Shown here: piece by piece, positions 53,318-64,000 of the stretch | Position numbering within the stretch: position 1 is the first letter of the stretch | Layout: each line of letters starts with the position of its first letter | Source of the DNA: Gymnopus androsaceus JB14 | Lineage: Eukaryota > Basidiomycota > Agaricomycetes > Agaricales > Omphalotaceae | Reading direction: 5' to 3' | DNA: 64,000 nt | Assembly (NCBI GenBank): GCA_009733575.1 | Contig: ML769434.1 | Location: 444 to 64,443 of the forward strand | Notes under the pieces: generated by a model | What the model saw: the letters and a program-made list of their open reading frames with translations, nothing else | Databases searched by the model: none | What the model was told of the DNA's origin: nothing | Program-made: the position numbers and the translations under genes

Positions 53318-56300
53318 TCATGGTGTCCAAGTCGTGTTCTGCGTATTCAGTAAGCCAACGAAGTAAAAGAAGTCAAAGTGATTCACGCACAAGAGGAAGG
53401 ATACGAGAGCTAGCACCAACAGAGATGGTAAAGGTTCCGTTGGGCACAAACCAATGCTGGTCGACAACAGACCATACACTAACGTCCTTGCGACGAATAG
53501 GAAATGTTGCAGTTCCGGAAGCACCAGCAGTAAGGTTCTGGACCTTGTCAAAACCACGAAGCACGCGAACAGGCTGGCCCGCTTCAGGAATTGAGATGTA
53601 CTTCATTAAATGTCATTAGGATTTGAACTACGTTGTCAGACCAAGCAATAGACTAACCAGCTGTGCAACTTCACTTCCAGCAACATTCCCGGAATTGGTG
53701 ATGGTAGCGGAGGCGGTGAAAAGGACATCGTAGAGCGAGTTGGTGCCATCAAACTCCGCGAACGGTTCGGCAGTTTCCTGGACAGAAGAATTGTCGCTTG
53801 AAGGAGTATTGTCAATTGAAAGGTCAGAGTAGTCAAAAGTTGTGTAGGATAGACCAAATCCAAATTCTTCAAGTTCGAGCTTAGTAAAGGCGGATGGATA
53901 GAGTGTAGAATATACATACCATAACGAGGAGTGATGTTCATCTTGTCAAACCAGCGATAGTCAATGAAAACTCCTTCGGTGAAGTTTGCCTGGGGTGAGA
54001 ACACATCATCGGTAACAACACCGTTAGGCTGCAGTTCGGTGGGCGAAATTAGTAAGGTAACATGTTGAAAGGTAGGCGAAGCTTACAGGGTAATCATTCA
54101 AACTCTTGGCCCAAGTCCACGGAAGCTTCCCACTGGGTGAGACATCGCCATATAAAACAGGAACTAGACTGTTTCCAGCTTCCTGACCTGGGAGATATGC
54201 GACGACGATCGCAGTAACATTATCATTGTCTACCCACTTCTCGACGTCGACGACACCAGTTGTGTGAATCACAATGATAACGTTGGAAGAATAAGTGACA
54301 GCTTGACTGATAAGTTCGTCGCCGTTTCCCCCAATATCAAGGTTCAAGACATCCAAACCCTCTGTCGACCATCTGTTTACAAAGACGAGAGTAGCATCGA
54401 CTCCAGTTTGTGTAAGGAGGGTGGCAATGGCGGATTCTGCAAATTCATTGTTAACGTGTGTAACAATCGCACCAATCTATGGTATATGGATGTGAGTGAC
54501 ATAGTCAAGTGGTAACAGGGAACTTTGCTACCTCGCTCCCATCCTGAATAGCCCTGCGCTTGAGTGTGTCAAGAGGCGTGATGATGTAGGGTGCGTAATT
54601 CGCGCCACTTCCTCCTCCCGTAGTCAATGTACCGTTCTAGTATGGAATGAATACATCAGTGAATAGAGCAAATATTGAGGATAGCGAAAGAAACGCACAA
54701 GATTATTGATATCGCAGTTATCGTTGCTTGATCCACAAGCGTTTGTACCAAGAACGTTATCAGTAGCATCGTTACCTGAAACATTCAAGATGAATAAATT
54801 AGAAGAAAACTCCAAGAAATGGGCATACCAAGTACTGCAATACTCCGAGGTTTTTTCAGAGGCAATCCGCCAATATTTTTTAGAAGAGTAACGCTGGAAG
54901 TTCCGATTTCTTTTATGAGTTCCGCTGTACCCGGTTTGCGTACGTCCCTGAAACCAATGGTGCCGTTCCAGATAGGCGGACCTTCGACGTTCTATTCTAT
55001 TATTAGAGATAGCTGCCATCGAACAACGAGACGATACTTACATAGATAAAGGGGGAAGCGGATTGACATCTTGACCAAGAAAGAAATACGGTGTGAGAGT
55101 ACGAACAACCTTCTCTCGGAGGTTATCCACGGTGATACTACCATTATTTACTAATGCGACCAAGTTCTCGCCCCAGAATGTGCCGAGAAAACCAAGGAAT
55201 CCTTGTCCGGGCATGGACTAGTATTCAAAATAAGTTCAATGCATTATGGGGAATATACACCTCTACGCACGATGTCCAAACCATTTTCCGCTGACAACAA
55301 ATTATTCCATTGCCCTCCCCAGTCACTCACGACACTGCCTTGGAAGTTCAGCTCAGTTTTGAGTAGGTTATTGAGGGACTTGGCATTGTTGCACGAGTGA
55401 GTGTCGTTCACCCGATTGTAAGAGCACCTAGGAGATATCATCATGAGCGATAAGAATTAAAGCATTTAACAATATGGAGAATAACATAACATGAGTGATG
55501 CCAGCACGAACGGCCTAACCAAGATGTTGAAAAGTTTGGAAAATAGGAGCAAATTATACGAATACATACTTCCGCGAAAGCCCACATGTATACCTCATGC
55601 ATGGTCTGATCGTCAAGATTGGAGGATATTCTGTAAAATCGCCGTGGTCAGGTAAAATATCTGATCACAGAAGCAATGAAGCTCACGGAAGCTGCAAGCT
55701 TGCACCTGTGACCCATACAATCCCGATAAACAAAAGAACTTGAACTTGAGGAAGGGCTTACTTTCTATGCTGAAAGGATCTCGGAAAGTCTCCTGTTCAT
55801 ATGCAATCCACTGACAGATTTGTCAATATTTGGAATGGAATAAAGAACTGAAACAGACGCATACGTGTTTCGCGGTGGGAGCTACGCCTATTTGATCGTC
55901 AGTAAGGTGTTTGCATTGCTATGTGTATATTCGAGACTAGTTTCGTACCAGCTTCAAGCAACCCTACTGTAAATTGGTATGAAGCTTCACCACAAGCATA
56001 TGGGTCCGCAAAGGTTCCTTCCCAAGCTCTCCCGTCTCTATCAATGTGGGTTATTAAACGTATTCCAAGGAGAAAAGTAACTGTCTTACAGAACTGTTCG
56101 GCCCAGTGCTAACGCAGTATAAAGATTAGCATTTCATATTCTCGTCTGACATTGGTGCGAAAACGAAACTCACGTCCACCAGTCACAGGCGCGAGCTGAT
56201 AATGTGAAAAAACTTAGTAGGATGAGTACATCGAAGAAGCATGCAATAAGCGAAAACGTACGGGAATATGGACTCCTTGGTCATGAAATTCTTGGCCCAT

Positions 56301-56833
56301 TGCTTTATTCCGAAGATACATGAGGTTTCGGTCCCAAGTCGCAGCAGCTGTAACACCAGCGGGAAATTGAGAGCTTCCATGCGTAGCGACGAGGCCCAAT
56401 CGGGCCGTCGGTGAGACAAAACTCTGGTATATTGAATCGTGGCACGGCACCTAGGCCTCCAGCACAAGGACTAGGGATGCCAGTGGTCAACTATGAGCAA
56501 AAGACGGTCAGATTCAGTAGCATCAGACGATGCTGGACAACATACGTTGACCAATTCTTCCACTGTCATCTGGGACACTATGGCGTTTGCTTTCGCGAAA
56601 GCGGCACCCCAAGCTTTCCTCCATTAGCAGGCGCTGAAACGTTCGAAGTCAGAGCATGAACGGTGATCGAGCAGAGGAAAAGACACGTACGCGCAGGCCA
56701 TACAGTGCTGTTGTCGTTATCAATTGAATCACGACGGACCGGGAAGAGCGTGTCGATGGAACGCTCGAACGAGTAGGCAAGAGCGGTAGGTACCGCGAGA
56801 AGGGTCGCGAGAGTGAGCGTTACTGGAAAGCAT
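53318..56833 (-). pseudogene. GH3 beta-glucosidase, tandem copy 1 (frameshifted)
   Basis: Same exon layout as the gene at 57644-61192. Intact-looking parts include FQGSVVSDWGGQW (catalytic nucleophile Asp in SDW), the C-terminal domain with GNGDELISQAV and VAYLPGQEAGNSLVPVLYGD, an Fn3-like tail, and the terminal NTTWTP. However, the 5' part has three frame lesions relative to its neighbour. There is an extra T directly after ATG-CTT in the signal peptide (about 56828), a missing base in the exon beginning PANGGK (about 56627), and an extra base after GPR (about 56393). The frame from the ATG stops within about 35 codons. If there are no sequencing errors this is a recent pseudogene. A downstream start would lose the secretion signal and the N-terminal catalytic region. 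Confidence 0.75.
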
Positions 56834-57643
56834 GAGCCTTGAGCCTTGATGAAAAGGTGGGTCCTTTTATCTTTCTTTCGTTATGATCTTACTTATCCAA
56901 AATTTTTCATCCTATGATCCATGTCTTGGAAAGACTTCTTCACGAGTACTTGGTGGAAGAAGCACTGTCAGGTGGAACACTGAGCTGTCATCTGTGCAGT
57001 GACAGCGAAATTAGCTGGGATATGGATGAAGCTCAGCTTATAGGAAACGACTTCGGAGGAGACCATGGGGTCCCAGATCCCCAAAATAGCTCTGAACACA
57101 CTACGACGGAACGCGCACCCTTCCGCACCGCAAAAGGAGTAACGAATAGTAGTCACGAACGAGCATGGGCTCGATATCGTACCCAATCAATCAGTCGAAA
57201 TGGTAGTTCAGTGTGAATCAAAGTGTACAGGTCATTCTAATTTCTACCAGGGGTAATTAGTCCATGTGAACTAACCTGAAGACACAGTAATATGAAGGCG
57301 GAAAGGTTGGAAAAAAAAAGAGACCCACATTCTTTTACAAAACTCCAAGTCCCCAAGTCCCCTGCGCATTAGAAGAACAAGTTGGGTGGAGTTTGGACGA
57401 GAAGAGCAACGAGAATGCATCACATGCGTGTCATCTGACTCATCAACAGTTGGATTGACCGGTTATCTGCGTCGCGCTATCTCAGTATCTGTCGATCCTT
57501 TGACCATTTGAACTAGTGAATAGGAGAGAAAGTAATGTAAGCGATCTTATTTATTCGTCAAGTACTCTATAATCTTAAAAACAAATATTTGAATCTACTA
57601 GAAAGCCCAAAAGAGCGACAGAAGCACTTCATGAAGTTCGAGT
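56834..57643. other. Spacer between the tandem beta-glucosidases
   Basis: Presumed promoter of copy 1 plus the terminator of copy 2. The ORF at 56914-57216 shows no domain. Confidence 0.4.
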
Positions 57644-60600
57644 TCATGGTGTCCAAGTAATATTCTATGTATGTCTCCTGTCAGCCAAACAAAATATTAA
57701 TGAAGTAAAAAAGCAAATGGCTTACAAGAGGAAGGATACGAGAACTTGCACCAACAGAGATGGTGAATGTCCCATTGGGTATATACCACTGCTGGTCGAC
57801 AACAGACCATACACTAACGTCTTTGCGACGAATAGGGAATGCGGCGGTTGCAGAAGCACCAGGAGCGAGGTTTTTAACCTTGTCGAAGCCCCGAAGCATG
57901 CGAACAGGTTGGCTTTCTTCAGGGATTGAGATGTACTTTATTGAATATCAGTTAGTAAGGAACCGCATATCGTTTGAGCAAACAATACGAAGACTCACCA
58001 ACTGCGCAACTTCACTTCCTGTAACGTTACCGGAATTGGTAATTGTAGCAGACGCGGTGAAAAGGATATCGTAGAGCGAGTTGGTGCCATCAGACTCTGC
58101 AAAATTTTCAGCGGTTTCCATGATGGAAGATGCGTCCTTGGAAGACGTGGCGTCGATCCAGAGATTGGAGTAGCTGAAAGTTGTGTAGGACAATCCAAAT
58201 CCAAATTCTGCAGAAGGCTTAGTATGAATTTTGATTTCTTTGAGGTGTATACGCACCGTAACGAGGAGTGATGTTCATCATGTCGAACCAACGATAGTCA
58301 ATGAAAACTCCTTCGGTGAAGTTTGACTGGGGTGAATACACATCGTCGGTAATAACACCGTTAGGCTGTGGCCGAGTACAAAAATTAGCAATGCAGTAAT
58401 GCAGTAAGAGATTCCAAAGCTTACAGGATAGTCATCCACACTCTTTCCCCATGTCCAAGGGAGCTTTCCACTGGGTGCGACGTCTCCGTATAAAACAGGA
58501 ACGAGGCTGTTTCCGGCTTCTTGACCTGGAAGGTATGCGACGACAATCGCCGTAACATTGTCATTGTTGACCCACTTCTCAATGTCGACTACGCCGGTAG
58601 TGTGAATTACAATGATAACGTTGGAAGAGTAGTTGACGGCCTGGCTGATCAGTTCGTCGCCGTTGCCTCCAAGATCAAGGTTCAAGACATCGTATCCCTC
58701 TTCAGACCATCGGTTTACAAAGACAAGAGTAGCATCGACTCCGGTTTGAGTAAGAAGAGTGGCGATTGCTGCTTCCGAATATGTATTGTTGACGTGTCTA
58801 ACAACCGCGCCAATCTGAGGTCGATGAACGTGAGTACGTGACAACAGGAGAGAGCTTTTTTCTGACCTCGCTACCGTCCTCAATAGCCCTTTGCTTCAAT
58901 GCGTCAAGAGGGGTGATGATGTACGGTGCGTAGTTGGACCCACTTCCGCCGCCCGTAGACAAAGTACCGTTCTAGAGAAAGAGCATATCTGTGAAAACGA
59001 GGACCTCAATGACGAAACGATAAACACACGAGATTGGTGACATCGCAACCGCTATAAGTTGAACCACAAGCATTTGTACCAAGAACGTTATCCGTAGCGT
59101 CGTTTCCTGAATCGAAAATGGTGGAGGTAAGTAGAGTGTGGAAGAAAATGACAGCACATTCGTACCAAGAACTGCAATACTCCGAGGTTTGCTCAAAGGA
59201 AGACCACCAATGTTTTTAAGGAGAGTGACACTGGAAGTTCCGATTTCCTTGATGAGCTTCGCCGTACCTGGCTTGCGTACGTTTCTGAAACCACTGGTGC
59301 CATTCCAGAGAGGTTGTCCAACTCCGTTCTGTTTCAACATTAAAATAATGGCTAGATGAGAAAACAGACGCTTACATAGATGAACTCTGGAAGCGGATTG
59401 ACATCCTGCCCAAGGTAGAAGTACGAGGTTAGAGTGCGAACAACCTTATCTCGGAGGATGTCTTCAGAAACAGTGCCGTTTTCAACCAATGCGATCAAGT
59501 TTTCTCCCCAGAATGTCCCGAATAAACCGATGAATCCGCTTCCAGGCATTCCCTATGTAAATTGCAAGTTAGCTAAGTAATTAATAGACATCTTGAAAGA
59601 ACACTCTCAGTACGCACGATATCCATTCCGTTTTTGGCAGTTAATAAATCGTTCCATTGGCCTCCCCAGTCACTCATGACACTGCCTTGGAAGTTCAGCT
59701 CGGTTTTGAGTAGGTTGTTGAGAGACTTGGCGTTGTTGCACGAATGAGTGTTGTTAATCCGGTTATAAGAGCACCTAGAAGATTGATATGATAGTGAGCG
59801 ACGAGAACTACGACAACTATCAAACGGGACGAACATAACATGACTGGTGCCAGCGCGAACCGCCTAGCAAAAAAATTCAAGTACTTCAGAACCACCATTG
59901 CAAGGCACATACCTCAGCGAAGGGCCACATGTAAAGTTCGTGCATGGTCTTATCGTCAAGGTTGGAGGAAATTCTGTCAAATCGCCGCGGCCAGTTTAGA
60001 TGATGATAAAGCTCAGATGGAAACTTCAGAAAAGAACTCACGGCAGTTGTTCACTCGCAGCTGTAGAAGAGAATTTGTGCGATAAATCTGGATACATAAA
60101 CGTGAGTCAGCCTGAAGGAGACTCACTATCGATGGTGTAATAATTTCGGAAAGTCTCCTGTTCGTATGCAATCCACTGAGAAATCGATGAGTGTTTGGAT
60201 CGGGGGAAAAAAAAAATGAAATGGAGGCGTACGTGTTTTGCGGTTGTAGCCACGCCTATTAAATAGTCAGTAGATGTTAGGCAGGATACTGTAGAATAAA
60301 AAATACCTGATTCAAGCATTCCCACCGTGGATTGGTATGAAGCTTCTCCACAAGCGTAAGGATCCGCGAAGGTTCCTTCCCAAGCTCTTCCATCCCTATT
60401 AACGATGGTCATTAAACAAATTCGAGTCGAGAGATTCATCATAACTTACAGAACTGCACGGCCGAGGGCTGAGATGGAGCAAAAGCAAGTCAACCTTCAC
60501 GCATAAGAGCAGCACAAATTGAATGTAAACTCACGTCCACCAGTCACAGGAGCAAGCTAATATCAATCGGTGAATACAACGAAGTATGCCAAGAGACTGA

Positions 60601-61192
60601 ATAGCTTACCGGAATATGGACTCCTTGGTCATGAAATTCTTGACCCATTGCTTTATTCCGAAGATACATGAGGCTCCTGTCCCAAGTCGCAGCAACAGTA
60701 ACTCCTCCTGGAAACTGAGAGCTTCCATGCGTAGCGCGAGGCCCAGTCGGTCCGTCGTTGAGACAAAGTTCTGGTATGTTGAACCGCGGTACGGCACCCA
60801 GGCCTCCTGAGCAGGGACTAGGGATGCCAGTGGTCAACTACGTATCAGAGAAAAATAATTAGATTGAGTATCATCGGACGATGAGCAACAAATAGCTCAC
60901 GTTGACCAATTCTTCCACAGTCATCTGGGACACTATGGCGTTTGCTTTCGCGAAAGCAGCACCCCAAGCTTTACCTCCATTAGCGAACGCTGGATCGTTG
61001 AAGAGTCAGAAATAGAACGGTGATAAGTAGCAAGTAGAAGAAACGCGTACGTGTAGGCCATACTGTGCTGTTGTCGTTGTCGATTGAATCGCGACGGACT
61101 GGAAAGAGAGCGTCGATATCACGCTCGAACGAGTAGGCAAGAGCGGTAGAAACCGCGAAAAAGACCACGGAAGTGAGCCTGGTTGGAATCAT
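57644..61192 (-). CDS. Secreted GH3 beta-glucosidase, tandem copy 2
   Basis: Hydrolyses terminal beta-glucosides such as cellobiose outside the cell during plant cell-wall breakdown. ATG 61192 starts a signal peptide (MIPTRLTSVVFFAVSTALA) followed by a possible dibasic VRR site. About 15 or more short introns are present. In order: the substrate-pocket exon with LCLNDGPTGPR and [44 protein letters not shown], the KH and E motif of the family; VMSDWGGQW with the catalytic nucleophile Asp; GTSSVTLLKNIGGLPL; the (alpha/beta) sandwich with GNGDELI and LPGQEAGNSL; GFGLSYTTFSYSNL; and an Fn3-like domain ending in NITWTP, whose last exon starts after a 'catacatag' acceptor. Frame continuity through all exons I checked is good. 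Confidence 0.88.
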
Positions 61193-61887
61193 GAGCCGGG
61201 AGCTTGAACTTAGGAGAGGGGAGTCGGTGTGCTTTATATTTCCTGGATCGGGAAGAGGGCCGGTGAAAAAAGTTCATCCTAATACCAAGATTCTTGTCGT
61301 ATGTAGACAAATTCCAAGCGCCTGTGGCCCCCGGAAATTAGTTGTGAGAGATGATCTCCAGACTGAAGCTCGCGCAAAGACAAGGCAACGGATCATGGGG
61401 CCCCAGAAGGCCCCGATCATACCATTGCTCCCGCCACAGGGAGGACCGCACTGTCGCAGGCAAAAAATGGGCGCAACCCAGCGAGATAGCTTAGCCGACG
61501 AGAAGTAGGACGACGGTGCCTATCGATGCACGAGCTATCGTACCAGATCGTACCCCTATAGTTAGCGATAAAAATCGGTGAAGAACGGGTCCGGCATCGT
61601 AGAGTTTTAAATTTCATCATGGATCCGGAGACTCAGACCAACGTTAACGTTTGTTGGAAGGAAGGAAGGAAGTGTCAGAGAATTGCGCAATGCGGGGCAG
61701 ACTTGGGACGCATGTATTAAGGTGATTAATGAGGGCCTGAGGCGCGAAATTGCGAGACCAAATGATCATGTCCAGGCTCGTCGGAGTCCACTGAAGTTCA
61801 GAGCTTCATGCTGAAGTTTCCAATTGATCTTTCAGCTTGACCAATCGACCAACCTTGACGATATCTCTTTATTTAAAGTCTTTGGTG
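61193..61887. other. Divergent intergenic region
   Basis: Promoter region shared by the minus-strand beta-glucosidase and the plus-strand SNARE gene. The ORF at 61173-61508 overlaps repetitive, GC-rich sequence and has no domain. There is a short 'ggaaggaagg' microsatellite near 61655. Confidence 0.4.
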
Positions 61888-63267
61888 ATGATGGAAGAAA
61901 AGGCAGAGTTCGATGCTGTGTGGCGGCAATATGAGTCAAAGTCAGGTGTTCTACAGCTTCTTCACTTCTGAATCTTACCGCCATGCCTCTTTATTCCACC
62001 AGTAGAATCCTCGAGACCTTCTTCTACAATCTCAAACTCGTCTTTGCCTTCTTACCGCTCGAATGCCTCGTCCTACAATGCCAGCCGTGACGACGATTAC
62101 AGCAGCAGCAGATACAGTTCTGCAACTTCCAATGTCCCTGATCAGTCCTACGATAGCGGGGCCAACTTGACCGATAAATACAGAAGGAACAACGGCGTTG
62201 GAGATGTTTATTCCCGCGGCGCAGCCAACCAGGAGCAGGAGCGTAACGAGTTATTTTCTGGATACAATCCTCAAAAGGGCGGCTCTGGCAGGTTCTTCGA
62301 TGGTCCCGGTGCCGGTCGTGATCCAGCTCCTGGCGAGGAGAACGATGAGGATGTAGAAGGCATCAAGCAACAGACTAGATTCGTCAAGCAAGAGAGTGTT
62401 AATTCTACTCGAAACGCTTTGATGATGGCTAGGCAAGCGGAAGAAACTGCTCGTGGAGTTAGTATGCCCTCAACTTTCACTATTACTCTTTTGCTGAAAT
62501 ACCTTTGCAGACCCTCAGTAAACTGGGTGACCAGTCTGGCAAGTGACTATTTTCGTTTCTTCTATATCGATTCTAATCAGTCTTACAGAAAGTCTTGCCA
62601 ATACTGAAAGGCATCTCGACATGTCCAAGTCGCATGGACTGCGTGCTGAAGATAAAACCGATGAGCTCAAGAAGCTTAATCGCTCCATCTTCCGTCCTGT
62701 CATCACATTCAACAAGGATGCCAAACGCCGTGCTCAGGAGGCCAAAATTCAGGAGCGATACGAGGAGGATCGGTCGGAGAGAGAAAGAACTATGATGGAT
62801 GTCCGTGAGACGCAGAACCGTCTCGGTCGTGCAGCCACATACGGTCGTGCAGAGGATGATGAGAATCTGTTGTATAACGGTCCTCCTGGAGGCACGGGCG
62901 AGGAAGGAATCAGTGGTAGTGCGGCGCCTGGAAGGACCTTCCGCAAGTCCGAGCAGCAGAGAGCTCGCAACCGAGAACAGAACAGCCGATATCGGTTCGA
63001 AGCAACCGCGTCGGATGATGAGATTGAGGACGAGTTGGATGAAAACTTGGACGAGATTTCAGATGTGACGAAGAGGTTGAAGGCTTTGGGCAGCGCGATG
63101 AGTGAGGAACTGGACTCGCAGAATCGTAGGATCGATAACATTACGAGCAAGACTGACGGCGTTGACATGAAGCTCGCCAATCTTACGAGGAGGGTGAGTA
63201 TCGAAGTTTCATTCTCGTGTTCTTGACTGATCTATTTTTTCTACCAATCTAGCAAAAGAAGATTTGA
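61888..63267 (+). CDS. sec9: Sec9/SNAP-25-type t-SNARE
   Basis: A plasma-membrane Qbc-SNARE that pairs with syntaxin and synaptobrevin for exocytosis at the hyphal tip. A disordered Ser/Tyr-rich N-terminus leads to the first SNARE helix (NALMMARQAEETARG, then TLSKLGDQSESLANTERHLD) and the linker RAEDKTDELKKLNRSIFRPV. After an acidic loop comes the second helix (LDEISDVTKRLKALGSAM, ELDSQNRRIDNI with the central Gln, KLANLTRR), ending QKKI. Introns: probably 61946-62002, one in front of TLSKL (donor gttagt), one within the first helix with a GC donor (GCAAGT), and one before QKKI. The 5' end is uncertain; ATG 61888 joined by the first intron keeps the frame, but a conventional N-terminus is not evident. 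Confidence 0.85.
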
Positions 63268-63541
63268 TTTTCTCTATATTTCCGTGAACGAGCATTGAAG
63301 CATCTTGGTTAATGGACTTGATTTGGATTCTGTACTCTTCCTGTACATCTTATCGTCTCGCACGTTTCAACAGTAGTTCTTTGATGTCGACGGTATCGGG
63401 CTATAATTATTACTTGTTCCTCTTTCTTTTTCCCTCGCAAATTCCTGAACTCATCAGCTGTCCCAGTGTCTTGTCTCTCACATGGTAGTAAGTATAGTAT
63501 AAAGAGGAGCGTACGTCGTGTTTCTCTCCCTTAAATCATCA
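63268..63541. other. Intergenic, no gene recognised
   Basis: 3' flank of sec9 and 5' flank of the esterase, containing pyrimidine-rich 'cctctttctttttccctcgc' sequence typical of fungal promoters. Confidence 0.4.
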
Positions 63542-64000
63542 ATGAAGACATTACCTCTCATCCTGCATTCTGTCCTCTTTGGACTCGTTCAATCTGCTTC
63601 CCTCGAGGTTAAACTCACTTCCGGAACGTTCCTAGGCGTCTCAACTCCAAATGGAACAGACCAGTGGCTGGGAATACGTTATGGTACTCCGCCAGTTGGA
63701 GACCTTCGGTTCAAAGCACCTGTTGCCATCACTCAACCAAACACTACTACCGTCCAAGATGCTTCGACTTTCGGCAACGCTTGTCCTCAGCGGCCGGCGA
63801 CAGATTTGGGTGCGCCGCTGAGCGAGGACTGTCTTTTCCTCAATGTTCATGATTATGACTGTGTATCTTGTAGAAGTTGGTGCTAATGCTATCTTTGTAT
63901 AGGTCTTTCGTTCCCAAAACACAACCGCGGACGCGAAGGTTCCTGTGTTAGTCTGGATACATGTGAGAATAGCTCAGATTTCGTTCAACCATTTGAAAAA
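63542..64000 (+). CDS. Type-B carboxylesterase/lipase, 5' part (runs off the window)
   Basis: Secreted alpha/beta-hydrolase of the carboxylesterase/cholinesterase family. The signal peptide is MKTLPLILHSVLFGLVQSAS, chosen over the upstream in-frame ATG at 63518 because it begins directly with a Lys and a hydrophobic core. Family motifs: GIRYGTPPVGDLRF, SEDCLFLN, then an intron (63845-63902) and VFRSQNTTADAKVPVLVWIH. A second intron starts at 63963. The catalytic Ser (GESAG) lies beyond the window. Substrate unknown. Confidence 0.88.

Noticed and set aside
56914..57216. 100-codon ORF between the beta-glucosidases
   Set aside because: Sits in the expected promoter of the left copy, with no domain or start context.
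61173..61508. 111-codon ORF upstream of sec9
   Set aside because: No domain and no intron or codon signal; it overlaps the beta-glucosidase start region and GC-rich palindromic sequence.

Overview
This window comes from a repeat-rich, filamentous-fungal genome, most probably a mushroom-forming basidiomycete (Agaricomycetes). The reasons are genes broken by many short GT-AG introns of about 45-70 nt, a Sec9/SNAP-25 t-SNARE, GH3 beta-glucosidases, a class I sesquiterpene synthase with DEFTD and NDxxSxxxE motifs, fungal-type P450s, and retroelement families (Copia, Tf1/sushi-like Gypsy, tyrosine-recombinase Ngaro) typical of that group. All calls were made by reading the sequence; no database search was run.

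Layout. 1-8.4 kb: decayed Copia-like element (gag on the minus strand, LTR-like ends), a 169-bp MITE, a 988-bp hAT-like element with a perfect 8-bp target-site duplication (TSD), and a 1.6-kb element with an 11-bp TSD. 8.49-23.5 kb: segmental duplication copy A, with a P450 gene, then a three-level transposon nest (hAT-like element > Copia > hAT MITE carrying a tRNA-like sequence), then an orphan terpene-synthase promoter. 24.3-29.75 kb: a Copia gag relic split by a 3.9-kb LTR element whose interior is an almost continuous array of short hairpins, next to a Gypsy integrase relic that holds a solo LTR. 30.1-36.3 kb: a sesquiterpene synthase, an inverted partial copy C of the duplication, and an MFS transporter. 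37-39.1 kb: MITEs and a hAT relic. 39.1-52.7 kb: duplication copy B, with a second near-identical P450, a foldback element with telomere-like repeats and a full-structure Ngaro retrotransposon. 53.3-61.2 kb: tandem GH3 beta-glucosidases, the left one apparently a pseudogene. 61.9-64 kb: Sec9-like SNARE and the start of a type-B carboxylesterase.

How the genes relate. P450, terpene synthase and MFS transporter lie within about 33 kb, and the terpene-synthase promoter also lies beside both P450 copies. This suggests an ancestral P450/terpene-synthase cassette that was copied three times and then differentially eroded: A and B kept the P450 and only the terpene-synthase promoter, C kept the synthase and lost the P450. 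Copies A and B act as each other's empty-site control for four transposon insertions.

The most unusual object is the LTR element at 24563-28458. Its 3.5-kb interior, including a long repeat-containing ORF, is tiled with short inverted repeats (arms 7-12 bp, loops often 4 nt), and paired substitutions between its internal protein repeats preserve the stems. That pattern indicates selection on RNA or DNA secondary structure superimposed on coding.
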